Assembly (NCBI GenBank): GCA_022749755.1
Contig: CM040453.1
Span: 12,223,368-12,287,367 of the forward strand
Length of the DNA stretch: 64,000 bases
DNA from: Azadirachta indica
Lineage: Eukaryota; Streptophyta; Magnoliopsida; Sapindales; Meliaceae
Direction of reading: 5' to 3'
Every line of letters starts with the position of its first letter. The stretch's first letter is position 1. Below, one piece after another: positions 13,601 to 24,755 of the stretch. The notes below the pieces were generated by a model. It was not told where the DNA came from. It searched no databases and saw nothing but the letters and a program-made list of their open reading frames with translations. Position numbers and translations under genes: made by a program.

Positions 13601-15315
13601 GTAATTTTGCTGATCTACAGTCATTTTGCATTATATAACAGTACAGTTGGCTAGGCTGAATAATCTTTATGTACCACAAGACAGTGCACTTCTCATTTTT
13701 AACTAGTCTACAGTCACTTAACTCTTCTGTCTTACCCTTCTCCTTGTAGCTTTCCATCTTCAGAGATTTAGTGTTAATACTTTGCTTGTGTGCACATATG
13801 CAAGTGCAGAATGAAAGCTGACAGTTGTAGCATTAGGAAAGACAGTCTTTGCAAGTAGACTAAGCTCACACTGTGAGCCTTTTACATAAAAGCTGTTCTC
13901 AGTCCCTTGGATTTATTTAGCAGTCATATTTAGGTGATTAGTTTTCAAACACAGATTTTTGGATGTGATGATTATTTAAAATAGTATCAAATTTAGCAAA
14001 GAGATATTTTGCTTGAACATTCATTGACTAGCTTATGCTTTGGGTGGCTCGTCACCACATTGTGATAAACCACTCTGAGTTGGCTGCATTTGGAAGCTCC
14101 AATCCCATATCCATATGCAGTATTTATTCTGTTCAGAAATTATGAAAATTGCTATAAGGTATTAGATTTAGAATCTTCATTAGCAAACCTTTGTAGATAT
14201 AAAACTAATAAATATATTTTAAAATTTTCAGAAATAATCAGCAGAATTTACTCAATATACTTGGTTCGCTGTGTATTGCTGTGGTCTTCTTTGGCGTGAA
14301 TAATTGTGCCTCAATATTACCATATGTTGAGAGGGAGCGAACTGTAATGTATCGTGAAACCTTTGCGGGAATGTATTCTTCATGGGCTTATGCACTAGCA
14401 CAGGTATTAATTTTCTTCGCAACTATTAATCTCTTGATTTGAGTATCACGGCATCATCATCTTTTCTTATAATCAACTTGTGTTCTACATGCTGTATTTT
14501 GATTTTTTTCTGAATATTTCAAGACAACATGAATGCACTATTACATCAACTTCTTTGCTCTATGATTCCAAATCACTTCTCACTGTCACATAAAAACCGA
14601 GCTGCTAATGCTACATGATTGATTTTCCTTATGATAACAAATATTTTGAATTCAGTCTTGTATTCGTGACTATTCTTTTTGCTATAACAATATTGCAGGT
14701 CTTAGTCGAGGTTCCTTATGTATGCATCCAAGCAACTATATTTACCATTATTACATATCCGATGATTGGATATTATGGATCAATATATAAAATCTTTTGG
14801 TACTTCTACGCAATGTTTTGCACATTGCTGTACTTCAATTATATGGGGATGTTGTTTATGTCGTTGACGCCAAACTTCCTGGTAGCTGCAATTCTATCTG
14901 CTTTGTCCTACGGCATGTTAAATCTTTTTTCAGGGTTCTTCATTCCTCAACCGGTAATGACTGAATAATACACCTTAAAGTTAGATACCATTACATGTAT
15001 AGAAACTTAACAGATGCATGCTAATCAATTCTGTTGTTCATTTTACAGCAAATTCCAAAGTGGTGGCGTTGGTTGTATTATTTAACGCCTATGTCTTGGA
15101 CAATAAACGGTTTGCTAACTTCCCAATACGGAGATATGGACAAAGAAGTTCTGGTCTTTGGGGAGATTAAAACAGTAGCTGCCTTCCTAAAGGATTATTT
15201 TGGTTTTGAACATGATCACTTACCTATTTCAGCTATTGTTCTTGCTATCTATCCTTTAGCTTTTGCTTCTCTTTTTGCATATTTTGTAGGCCGCTTGAAT
15301 TTCCAGCATACATGA
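4612..15315 (+). CDS. PDR-type ABCG transporter, intact, 24 exons, 1421 aa
   Basis: A full-size plant pleiotropic-drug-resistance ABC transporter, an ATP-driven exporter normally in the plasma membrane. Substrate is not predictable from sequence. Exons: 4612-4904, 5161-5284, 6022-6107, 6275-6359, 7935-8094, 8183-8259, 8389-8442, 8538-8628, 8737-9038, 9123-9404, 9519-9832, 9996-10156, 10248-10351, 10496-10652, 10738-10875, 11003-11076, 11179-11511, 11597-11887, 12301-12384, 12510-12643, 13314-13541, 14232-14403, 14699-14953, 15049-15315. Phases join without a stop. NBD1: Walker [10 protein letters not shown] (174-182), signature [13 protein letters not shown] (313-325), Walker B LFMDE (334-338). 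NBD2: Walker [10 protein letters not shown] (866-874), signature [10 protein letters not shown], Walker B IIFMDE (993-998). Membrane segments follow each NBD (about 519-760 and 1150-1421), giving the reverse NBD-TMD-NBD-TMD order of the family. Length is normal for the family. Intron 1 is GC-AG. The start is the first ATG of the conserved N-terminus. Which PDR subgroup it belongs to needs a tree. Confidence 0.93.
4905..5160 (+). other. GC-AG intron 1 of the transporter
   Basis: Exon 1 ends ...GAC AA and the intron starts GCAAGTG. Joining to 5161 restores the lysine codon and reads [16 protein letters not shown], the expected conserved block. No GT donor nearby gives that frame: the GT at 4909-4910 would add four bases and shift it. 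The matching donor in dead copy B (28266) is GTAAGT. Confidence 0.85.
6360..7934 (+). other. Long intron 4 of the transporter
   Basis: At 1.57 kb this is the longest intron of the gene, splitting the region just after Walker A of NBD1. I see no exon in it. The same long intron is present in copy B, so whatever lengthened it predates the segment duplication. I found no clear terminal repeats. Confidence 0.7.
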
Positions 15316-16195
15316 ATGTAACCCCATTGATTATATACGTCTATTGTGTGTGACAACAAACCTTATGTTTATGTAAGAGTGTTTTGATCAATTTATCAAA
15401 ATTTGGGTAAAGATGATCATGTTAGTAATTAGTTTTTCAATACCACATGCTTTTGGAATCACTGCATTTGCTATTAACTTGTTTGTGAGGATGGTGATGC
15501 TCAAGAATGTTGAAATTGAGAGGTGAACAGTTTTTGAACTATTGATGTGGCCATTGTTTAACAAAGATGATGATGAAACTAATATATAGTGTTTGCAGTC
15601 TAAGAATTATATTTCTCAATGAAACACAATTATTGGTTATCAAATACTCAACAAAACCAGGAGGTTGTTACATATAAACCTCTTCCTGTAAATCTAATGT
15701 ATAAGAATGGATTTTTAACATCAGGTTGAAAAGATAATCAATCAAGAATTAAAAAAAAAAAAAAGGAAATAATAGAATTGAGTCGAGTAATTGGAGGACT
15801 CGTCTCAAGATAGTCCATGTCAAAAGTTTGAGTAAACCCCTTTAACTTCCAGATGAGCTTTTAATCTCTCTACGATGTCATTTAGGTGAACTTAATTCCA
15901 AACACATACTGAGAAGCTACACTCTCTTTATCACACGGAAGTTTGTATAGTTCTCAAGTGTTAAAATGGAGCTTTCGTGTTTGCTTTCTTAAGTTAACCA
16001 TCAACTAGCGAAGCCATAACTTCTTTAAAAATCTTAGGTACAAAAATACTAGACCAGGGAAAAAAAAAACACCAAAAGCTTGAAAAGAGGATGACAAAAC
16101 ATCAAAAGAGAAATTGAGCAATGGCGTACTTAGTAGAATTCCTTACACTGAGAAAGTGTGAGGGGAAGAATTTTGCCACCCAGGCCACAGCCCCG
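15316..16195. other. 3' flank of the transporter, shared with unit B
   Basis: No gene seen. It aligns with 38671-39555 in patches up to a block that reads gccaccca near 16177 and 39529, after which the two units diverge. The transporter's 3' UTR must lie in its first few hundred bases. I did not find a convincing single poly(A) signal. Confidence 0.55.
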
Positions 16196-16794
16196 TGGTA
16201 AAAGACCTTTATCCTTTAATTCCCACACTTTACATATGGGTAAAACTCCCTTCATGACATATAAGAATAGCAAAATGTCATTAATTATGTGAAAAGATTT
16301 ATGCATGCACTATAATAAAATCTATCTAAACTCATAAGTTTTGATTTATAGTATTAATATATTATATATGTAATATATAATATTAAATATTGAAAGGAAA
16401 TTTTGAGAAAATTTACAATAACCTTCCTACTACGTTAATTCTACCAATTGACTCTCAAAACAAATTGGTTGATAGCATAATTTCATGATAATTTTACTTT
16501 CTTTTATGTATACTTTTCAACTTTTATTCCATATTTAGAATTTTATTTTAATTAAAATTACGACGTAAAAAGAAAACAAAACAAAACCCTAGTAAGGGGA
16601 GGATTTCATACAAATTTGTGGAAACTGCATTTGGCAGAAATTTGTGCAATTGAGTTTGTTTTTAACGTGGATGCATATTCTTCTAATTTAAGTGTATAGA
16701 TATTCTTCTAATTTAGGAATATATATTCTATTGGAATTTTGACTTATATACGAGTAGATTTATAATATTAAAAAAAAGTTAATTTTATTAAGGA
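16196..16794. other. AT-rich intergenic DNA
   Basis: No coding potential and no clear repeat structure seen. This is the start of DNA specific to the gap between the two duplicated units. Confidence 0.5.
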
Positions 16795-17146
16795 AAAATG
16801 ACAATTTTCTCTGTTAAATACGAAAACATATCTTTTTTTCTATTACATCAAAATAGCTAAAACCTCTCGTTGTTAGCATTTTTCTATTAAGGTAACAGAA
16901 AAATTACAGTTTTATATTAATTCATTTGAAAGCTCTGCCAGTGCTTCAGAATTGTCAAAATAATAATGACAAAAGTTAATCTCTTTTTTATGTATATTAA
17001 ATTATTAAAAATCAAAATAATTATTATTTTGCCCTTAATCCTTTTCTCATTAGAAAACTGATGACGGGGAGGTTTTTGACTATTTTGATGAAATAGGGGA
17101 AAAATATAGGTTTTCATATTTAAAAGGGGGGAAATTATTATTTTTC
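16795..17146. mobile_element. MITE-like inverted repeat, about 350 bp
   Basis: The left arm (about 16795-16870, with tacgaaaacata and acatcaaaatagctaaaacc) is the reverse complement, with mismatches, of 17062-17146 (ggtttttgactattttgatg, then aggttttcatatttaaaa). There is no coding sequence between the arms. The structure fits a non-autonomous inverted-repeat transposon. I could not settle the target-site duplication or the superfamily. Confidence 0.6.
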
Positions 17147-17149
17147 CTT

Positions 17150-18469
17150 CTATATTTCAACTAATTTTCACGATACAAGAGTCGCCGCCTCTCGTACCTG
17201 GCAAAAGCACGATCGATGGTAGCCCTTGATCAACCAACCATTATTAGATAGTTGGAAATTAGCAGCACCACGCTTGACCTCTTGCGCAGTTGTTGCTTCC
17301 CTAACTCAGGCACCATCGTCGCTTCTCTAACTTGCATGCTATGGTTGCTTCACCAACTGGTCTTCCGTCGTCAGTTCTACCGCCACCACCTAAACTAATG
17401 ACCCACCTCTACAAGGTAATCACTAACCAATCAAACTCCATTAAATTTGATACACTTTTGGATTTTGTAGAAAACAGTATGTTATATAATTGATTTAAAA
17501 GAGCGGGTGGTAAAGCCTTCGATATTGGGCCTGGGTTTCTTTTCGAATCCTTTTTCCTCATAGCTTCAATTCTCTTCCTATTTTTTTAACTTTATAAGAG
17601 TCAAGACTGCTACTATAGATATGAAAGTCTCTATCTTGCTTGCGAATCCTGCTAAACTCCTTTTTTTATGCATAAAACACTCAACTAACTGTCACGCCAC
17701 GTGTGAATAGTGTGTGTGAATAATAACGCATGGCCAAGACCTTGCGCAGGCAATATTTGTTATTTTTCCTTCCATATTTCAACCTATTTTCATGTTACAA
17801 GAGCCGTCACCACTCGTACCTGGCGAAGGCATAATCACCGGTAGCCCCCGATCAACTGACCATTATTAGATAGTTCGAAATTAGCAGCACCACGTTCAAC
17901 CTTTTGCATGGTCATCGCTTCTCTAATTTGCGTGCCATGGTTGCTTCACCAACTGGTTTGCCGTCATTGCTTCTACTGCCAACACCTAAGCTACTGACAC
18001 ATCTCTACAGGGTAATCGCTAGCCAGTCAAACTCTATTAAATTTGATATACTTTTGGATTTTATAAAAAATAGTATTCTATATAATTGATTTAAAATGGT
18101 GGATGGTAAAGCCTTTGATACCAGGCTTGAGTTTCTTTTCGAATCGTACTTACTCACAACTTCCATTCTCTTCCTATGTAAGAGTTAAGACAAATACTAT
18201 CGACATGAGAGTCTCTGTCTTGCCTGCGAATCCTGCTAACTTATTTTTTGATGTCCAAAACACTTAGATAAGTGTCACGCCCTATGTGAACAATGTGCGT
18301 GAACAGTGAGTGATTCATGGGCGAGATCTTACGCGGGTGGCAATTGTTATTTTTCCTTCTATATTTCAACCCATTTTCACCATTATTAGATAGGTCGAAA
18401 TTAGTGGTATCCCACTTGACCTCTTATGCGGTTGTCGCTTCCCTAACTTAGGCACCGTCGTCGCTTCTC
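17150..18469. repeat. Tandem repeat with a unit of about 600 bp, two full copies and a partial third
   Basis: Copies start near 17150, 17758 and 18346, each with tatttttcctt(c/t)(c/t)atatttcaac. The first two continue through a shared block (ctcgtacctggc, then attattagatag, then gcttcaccaactgg) and a shared tail with tgtcacgcc. The third breaks off near 18469, where the dispersed repeat begins. The units are more GC-rich than their surroundings. No long reading frame is conserved across them. Confidence 0.8.
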
Positions 18470-18928
18470 CAAAAATATATTTATTTTGCAACTATACTAT
18501 TATTGTATTAATATAAATAATGTATGTAATGGAATAGAATTAATTCTATTATGCATACTTATATAAATAGCGGGCCACGTTGTGACTATAATATGGAGAG
18601 AAAATAGTCTTTCTATCCCCTTATATTATGGCATTACTTTCTTTAAATTTATGAGGGAACGTGAATTATTTTTGTGTTGTTCTAAAATTCTATACTTAAA
18701 GAGTATATTTTAATAGAACCAACCATTGTATCTTGGAGGAAGATTGTTATAGAAACTGATTTTGCACTAAGATATCACCCTAGAGGCAGAAAGTTTACTT
18801 ACAAGGTTAGTGCCTATGTACATGTGTCGATATATTAATTTTTAATTGTATTCTTTTTATCATCCAATTCTAGAAAATTCCTGTCAGCAAAAGATCTCTT
18901 TTAATTTTTTCATTCACTTTGAAGATAA
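18470..18928 (+). repeat. Dispersed repeat, copy 1 (partner at 62999-63491)
   Basis: It matches 62999-63491 nearly base for base from caaaaatatatttatttt onward, with small indels. It carries a TATA-like tatataaatagcgg and, about 150-240 bases later, an exon-like stretch of about 40 open codons that includes IVIETDFALRY and GRKFTYK, ending at a good donor AAG/GTTAGT. This copy has one base fewer in an A run upstream, so the longer frame of the partner copy is broken. I do not recognise the peptide. Confidence 0.75.
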
Positions 18929-20270
18929 CCGTTGAACGTATTTTTAGATCCAACAATATCATTGAATTACTTTGATTTGGACCTAAAAAAGTGAAAAGGG
19001 GGTGTAATGAGATAACAACCTTCTGTAAAGTAACGTCAAATGGGTGATGGGTATTTGTCAAAATTTAGAGTCGATAGGATATTAGGCATTCTTCCGCAAA
19101 AAAATTATGTGAAATTGTGAAAATGTTTGAAAGAAAATGAAGATGATAGTGTTATCAATTGTACTACTTTTCTTTGCCTCATCATGTAATGTATTAATTA
19201 TTAAAGTAATTAATAAAATTGATGCTAGAATGATTATCTAATGCACAAAATAATGGAATGTCATTCAATATGAAGGTAGTTCAAGGCACAGAATGGAATA
19301 CTCGGAATGCTTGTAATTCTTCTATGCTTAATAAAACTGGCCTACAAAATATGAACTACACACAAAATATATTAATAAATATTTAATTATCAGTGTTATT
19401 AAATAATATTTATATTATTAGTATATTTATTTTTACTTGTAAGTTTAAAAATAATTTTCTTAATTAATTACTGTTAAGCATGATTGCAGTGCTCATGTTA
19501 TTAGAATTTCACCTTGTTCTGTCTTTGTTGGCTATTTTGTTTTTGGGATATGAACGCATATAATTAAGTTCCAGATCCTTTCGACATTTGGTGTGCCAGT
19601 TAAATGATATGATCGATCAAGCCATTGATAGTAGCTTATTATTGCAGTAGTCTAACTCCACTTTGAACTCTTTTCTTTTGGGCACGTGCATGCACATGTA
19701 TCTATGTGTATGAGGTGCAAGTTTTCGCTTGATTTTTGCTCTAGATTCGACTTCGAGCACACATGCCTCATGCATTCCGAATCAGATACTCTGAATTCTA
19801 ACACTGCATTTTTTTAGATATTTTTGCATCAGCTGCCTACAGGGTCAGGGGCCGACCCATTCCGGTCAAGGATTGGCAAGATTTTCAAAAAAATCGGGGA
19901 TCAGGTCAAACAATTTGTATCCCGATTTGAAAACGAGTTGGGGACGGGATGGCCTTCTTTCCCCGACCCATCCTCAATAACAGGAAAAATTTCAAGATTT
20001 TTTTGTAAATTATAACTATATATCCATATTATTTAATAAATAATTATTTAAGTTTTATATTTTTTTAATTTTATCAATCAAAATTCTTCAAAAAAAGTTT
20101 ATATTTTTTTAATTTAATTAATTTTGGGCTTTATTTTCAAAATCCTAAATTCTTAGTAATATATATATAGAAAAGAAGGAAAGGTAATCCTACATTTATA
20201 AGATAACCCTCACCTTTTCATAAGCACCCTCAATTTTTTTTTTTTAAATCATCAAAAAATAAAAAAGTTG
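18929..20270. other. Intergenic DNA, no gene seen
   Basis: AT-rich with one GC-richer patch at about 19840-19985 (gggtcaggggccgacccatt, later ccccgacccat) in which a 63-codon frame occurs by chance. A similar patch lies near 21765-21825. The two may be eroded parts of one repeat, but I could not delimit it. Confidence 0.45.
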
Positions 20271-21255
20271 AAGATTGATTTAATATATTTTCTTTAACAT
20301 TATCAATTCTATTAAAAACTAGATCATAATTTACTATTATGCTTATTTATTTTTTTACTTTTCATATTAATAAAAAATTATAATAAAAGTATTAATCAAA
20401 TTTGATATTTTGTTTCATACTCATTTATATTGTAATTATATAGTAACCTTGCGAATTAAACTTTATTATATGATTATGAAGGGTATCATATTCATTGGTT
20501 AAGTTCTTGGTGTTGATTCATTTAATAAGAATTGATTATTATTATTCTAATTAATATGGATTAGGATTGAGTTTTAAGTAATAATATGATCGAAATAAAT
20601 TGAACAATAAAATTGCATTAGTTGCCTAATTTTATTATGTAATAACCAAGATATTTTAGTATAGAATATAGATGTTTGTTGCAAAATGTAAAACAGAATA
20701 TGTTACCATTGGGGCATTTTAGTTAAACATGTTTTATTTATACATTTTGTCACAAAGCATGAATGACGTAACAGTTAGTTGGGTGTTGAACTTCCTTCAA
20801 TTTAATAATTTTAAGATTTTTTAAATTCATTTTCTTAACAAATAAATTTGCTAAAATAATTAAAAGTTAATAAAATTGAATAATTTTTAATAATTAAATT
20901 TAGAACAATAAATTAAAATAAAATTAATATATTGATGTCAGGCAAAATAATTACTTTGTAATGAATTAATGAACTAATATATTGTAATGTTATAATATAA
21001 GATTAACAAAACAAAGAATTCTTAAAGATTTTTTCCCTTCAAATTTTATTTTCTTATTTGTCAAGCAAAATAGTTTAATATAAAATTATAAAAAATTAAA
21101 AAAAAACTCTAAAATTGATTTAATACATTTGTCTAACTTTATCGATTTTATTAAAAATTATACCGTAATTTTATTATTATACTTATTTATTTTTCTATTT
21201 ATATAGGTTAATAAAAATATTATAATAAATGTATCAATTAAATTTGATATTTTAT
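20271..21255. repeat. Pair of AT-rich direct repeats of about 145 bp, 840 bp apart
   Basis: Bases 20271-20416 and 21111-21255 share the same order of features: aaattgatttaata or its near variant, then attttattaaaaa-like, taatttta(t/c)tattat, cttatttattttt, and (t/a)aaatttgatattttat-like at the end. They are in the same orientation. They could be decayed ends of a small element or a local duplication. The AT-rich composition lowers confidence. Confidence 0.5.
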
Positions 21256-22504
21256 TCTAACAAAATTTTTATTACCTATAATATTTTATATAAATTGTCT
21301 TAATCAAACTAATAATTGCTATCAATTATCTTATTTTTAGTAACTAATTAATGAAAAAATCAAATATTTATTTTTATTATATTATTTTGATGATATATGA
21401 AATGGTGATTTCATGTAAATAATATTAAAAAGATATAAAAATTTGATTTGTATTATAATATTTGATACAAGATTAAAAATTACCCATATATAATTTAAAT
21501 GATTGACTTAATTTTAAATAATAACAATTATGCATAAAAAATAAGTACATTTTTTAGATGTTGGAAATTAAAGCATGTAGTATAAGGTTAAGTAAAGAAC
21601 TAATTAAGAAGACAACCACAAAATTAAGTATAATATTTTTACTTACAAATTTTAGCAAATGAACATGAGTGGTTTGGGGTTAAGAGGTAGGTCTTCAGTT
21701 TGATTTTTCTCAAAGATGTAAAAATTTATATTTAATTTTTTAGATCAAATCAGAGTCAACATCAGGTCGAGGGCCTACAGAGATCCCCGACTCAAATTGG
21801 GGGCATCCCAAACCGTCTCTAATTAAGCGGCAAGGGAATCTTTGGCCATTCGGTGATGGGGCTGGGATTGAGTTGTTGTATTTGTGTTGTTTGATAGTTT
21901 GATGATGGGAACTAGGAATAATACTTTCTTTCTTGAACCTTGCAGAAAAAACAAGTCATAATTGTTTGGTAGTTTAACATACGTAGCAATTAGCATTTTA
22001 TGTCTTAGTTTGTTATTTTAACAAATTTAAGGAACAACAATGTTATTATCCCAAATTGAAAATAAATTGATATGAAATTAACTTAATGATACCATCATAT
22101 TCATATCTAATCACAAGCAGTATTTTAAATTCTTTTATTCATTTATCTGAATTATTACTAAGTTAATTTAAAAAGAAGTGTAGACTGTTGAAGAATCGAT
22201 GTAAGTTCGGTTTTTTTTCTTCAAGAAGATATGTAAGATGAATTACATCTTAAAAAATGGATTTTTATATTTGAAAATAGAATATATCACAAAAAAATTG
22301 GTTAGTTTTGTAATTAATTTTTAGTGAAAATATAAAAAATAATTATTGTTATTTTTTACCATTTTCAAAAATAATTGTTAAGATCAAAAAACAATATCAA
22401 ACAGTTCTTATTTTTATTTTTAAAAAATTATTTTAACCTGTATCAAATATGCGCTTCTGTTCTAAGAATTACAGAAATTTTGAGTCTCTAGAACCAATGA
22501 ACTA
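21256..22504. other. AT-rich intergenic DNA before unit B
   Basis: No coding exon, RNA gene or clean repeat structure seen apart from the GC-richer patch near 21765-21825. Unit B starts at about 22505. Confidence 0.5.
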
Positions 22505-22689
22505 AATTCATGTCTTTCTTAGGAGGAAATAACCAAAAATGTCTTTATCTTATAGCAAAAATTAAAAAATGCATACGTTACTCGTGAATATAACGAGAAA
22601 GTTTCATTTCACTTCCAACTGATTGGTGAAATGCACTAATTTTTTTCTTTTCGTGAAAATGATATGCTGTTTGGTTGAAAATCAAATTG

Positions 22690-24755
22690 TTTGTTGTAGG
22701 GTCCCGGCGAAATTGCCCACCGTTGAAGTCAGATTCAAGAATTTGCTTGCGTGCAAGCAGAGTGAGGTCGTTCCTGGATTCTGCTGCGAGCATTATTTCT
22801 GTAAAGTTCTGCATGTTGTTCTATTGCTTAGACATCAATTAATTAATGAATGGGAATTCTTGTGGGTTTTGCCTACTCGGTTTTGTTTAGTTCAGTTACT
22901 GTGAATATTTTGAAGTAAATTGAATAATATAGGATGATGGGTTGTGTTTAGTTAAGTTACGGTCAATATTAAAATGTCATTTTCGCCTTTCATTTCCTTG
23001 CGGCGTTTTAACTTAAGATTAAATAATATGCTGAGAAAAATCATGAAATGATGACCAAGTGAGATAATGGAGCCCATATTTTGGGTTCTTTGATCTCTTT
23101 GTGGATTTGCATGTGATTGTTTGGAAATTGTTTTCCGTCGGATCAAGCAAAGATTAGCACCATTAAGATTTTCGTGGTATCATTAAGCCTGGATTGTGTT
23201 ATGATTAGCATCTTTTTTCGAATTTGGGCGCTGAGAATATCTATGTTCCAACTTGAGGAGGAATGTTAAAGTTATATTAGCTATAATCATTGAAACTTAA
23301 AGTTTTGAATTTCCTTTTCTATTTGGGAGTAAATCCTATATATTTTTTGTATTATCTTAATATTGGAAATATCCATCAAGTTTTACTCTTCTGTTTCTTT
23401 GATGCTTTTCAATAATATTTATATATGAAAGTAGTTTGCACTAATTTGGTTTTAACTTTAGCTCAGAGCTTAATGACTATGTCCACGATGAACATGTACT
23501 ATTGTCCTGGCCCGTAAGTCTGGAGATCCCTTACCTTCAGTGTTTTTTCTTTATTTGTCAGCAATAATGAGCAGGATGTAAAAATAATTGGTTCTATTTA
23601 TGCTTCCATACTCTTTTGTGGCATAAATAACTGCTCACCAGGTCTATCACATGCCGCAACTGAGCACACTGTCATGTATCAAGAAAGATATGCTGGGGTG
23701 TTATGCAGTTGCACGGGTTATTATTATCTCAGAAATTCTTTTAGTTGTTTACTGACATCTTTTAGATATTTGGCTATCTTCAGTTGAATTGCCCGTACTT
23801 TGTTATTCTTAGTAGGCTTTCTATTCAAATGTGAACATTGTTCATTTTGTAGGTGACTTTTGAGGTTCCTGACATATTTATCCAGACAATTTTATTCATG
23901 GGGTGTTATGCAGTTGCACGGGTTATTATTATCTCAGAAATTCTTTGACTTTTTTACTGACAAGATCTTTTAGATATTTGGCTATCTTCAGTTGAATTGC
24001 CCGTATTTTGTTATTCTTAGTAGACTTTCTATTCAAATGTGAACATTGTTGATTTTGCAGGTGACTTTTGAGGTTCCTGACATATTTGTCGAAACAATTT
24101 TATTCATGGTTTTTGTGTAATATGATGGGTTGGCATATAAGGTTTCTTGGAATTGCTACGTCACTTTCGGTTCACCGCTCTTTTACATCAATTTGCAGTG
24201 CCACTGGTATCTTTGACACCTAACTCGATGGTAGCTAGAATTTTGTGCTTGGCCTTCTACAAAATTTTCAATCTGTTTTTTGGGCATTTTGATTCCTAAA
24301 TCGATAAGCAGCTGTTCTTGACTAAAAGAAAATCTTCTAAATTTTATTTTATTCAAAGAAAATCTTCTAAATTTTATTCTATTCCCATATAATCTACAAA
24401 GTTTAAGGCTTAAAAGATAATATGGATTATTTTGGTATGTTGGGTCTTGAGTATACTGTTGAGAAATTTATTTTCTGTGTTTTCAAATTTGCAGCAAATA
24501 CCAAAATAGTGGATCTGGATGAACCATTTAATTCCTACTTAGCGGACACTATATGGGAGGTCACTCGCTAGTATGGTGATATAGACAAGAACACTGTATT
24601 ATTTGGAGAAACCAAATGAGTAACTCCGTAAAAGAATGTTTGGGGTATCACCAGAATCACTTGGCTATTTCAACAGTTATTCTTTTACCATTGCCCCTGC
24701 TCTTTGCTTCTCTTTGCATATTTTATTGGGCCGTTGAACTCTTCAGTGAATGGCG
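22690..24755 (+). pseudogene. Internally deleted PDR/ABCG transporter relic (unit B)
   Basis: Counterpart of the relic at 113-1765. It keeps exon 2 (22700-22802, [20 protein letters not shown]), exon 3 traces near 23140-23200, exon 22 (about 23565-23700, GINNCS followed by LSHAATE), exon 23 (about 24060-24300) and a longer exon 24 (about 24494-24755) that still encodes pieces such as QIPK, FGETK and the C-terminal cytoplasm-side segment, out of frame in places. Exons 4-21 are absent, exactly as in unit A. An in-frame stop after QIPK and several frameshifts show that it is dead. A tandem duplication of about 208 bp covers the exon 22-23 intron. Confidence 0.85.
23693..24115 (+). repeat. Local tandem duplication of about 208 bp inside the relic
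   Basis: Bases 23693-23900 and 23901-24115 both run from ggtgttatgcagttgcacgg through atctcagaaattcttt to gacaattttattcatgg or near variants. Unit A has a single copy (about 1100-1330), so the duplication happened in unit B after the two units separated. Confidence 0.9.

Larger units (their letters stand above)
1..16195 (+). repeat. Segmental duplication, unit A
   Basis: This stretch is collinear with 22505-39555. Base 1 already matches base 22505, so the true left edge may lie outside the window. Landmarks align in order: relic exon 2 (near 136 and 22704), start codon (4612 and 27973), stop codon (15315 and 38670), and a last shared block near 16150-16190 and 39520-39550. Similarity runs through introns and flanks as well as exons, so this is a DNA-level duplication and not a retroposed copy. 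By eye most aligned bases agree, but I did not compute an identity. Confidence 0.9.
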
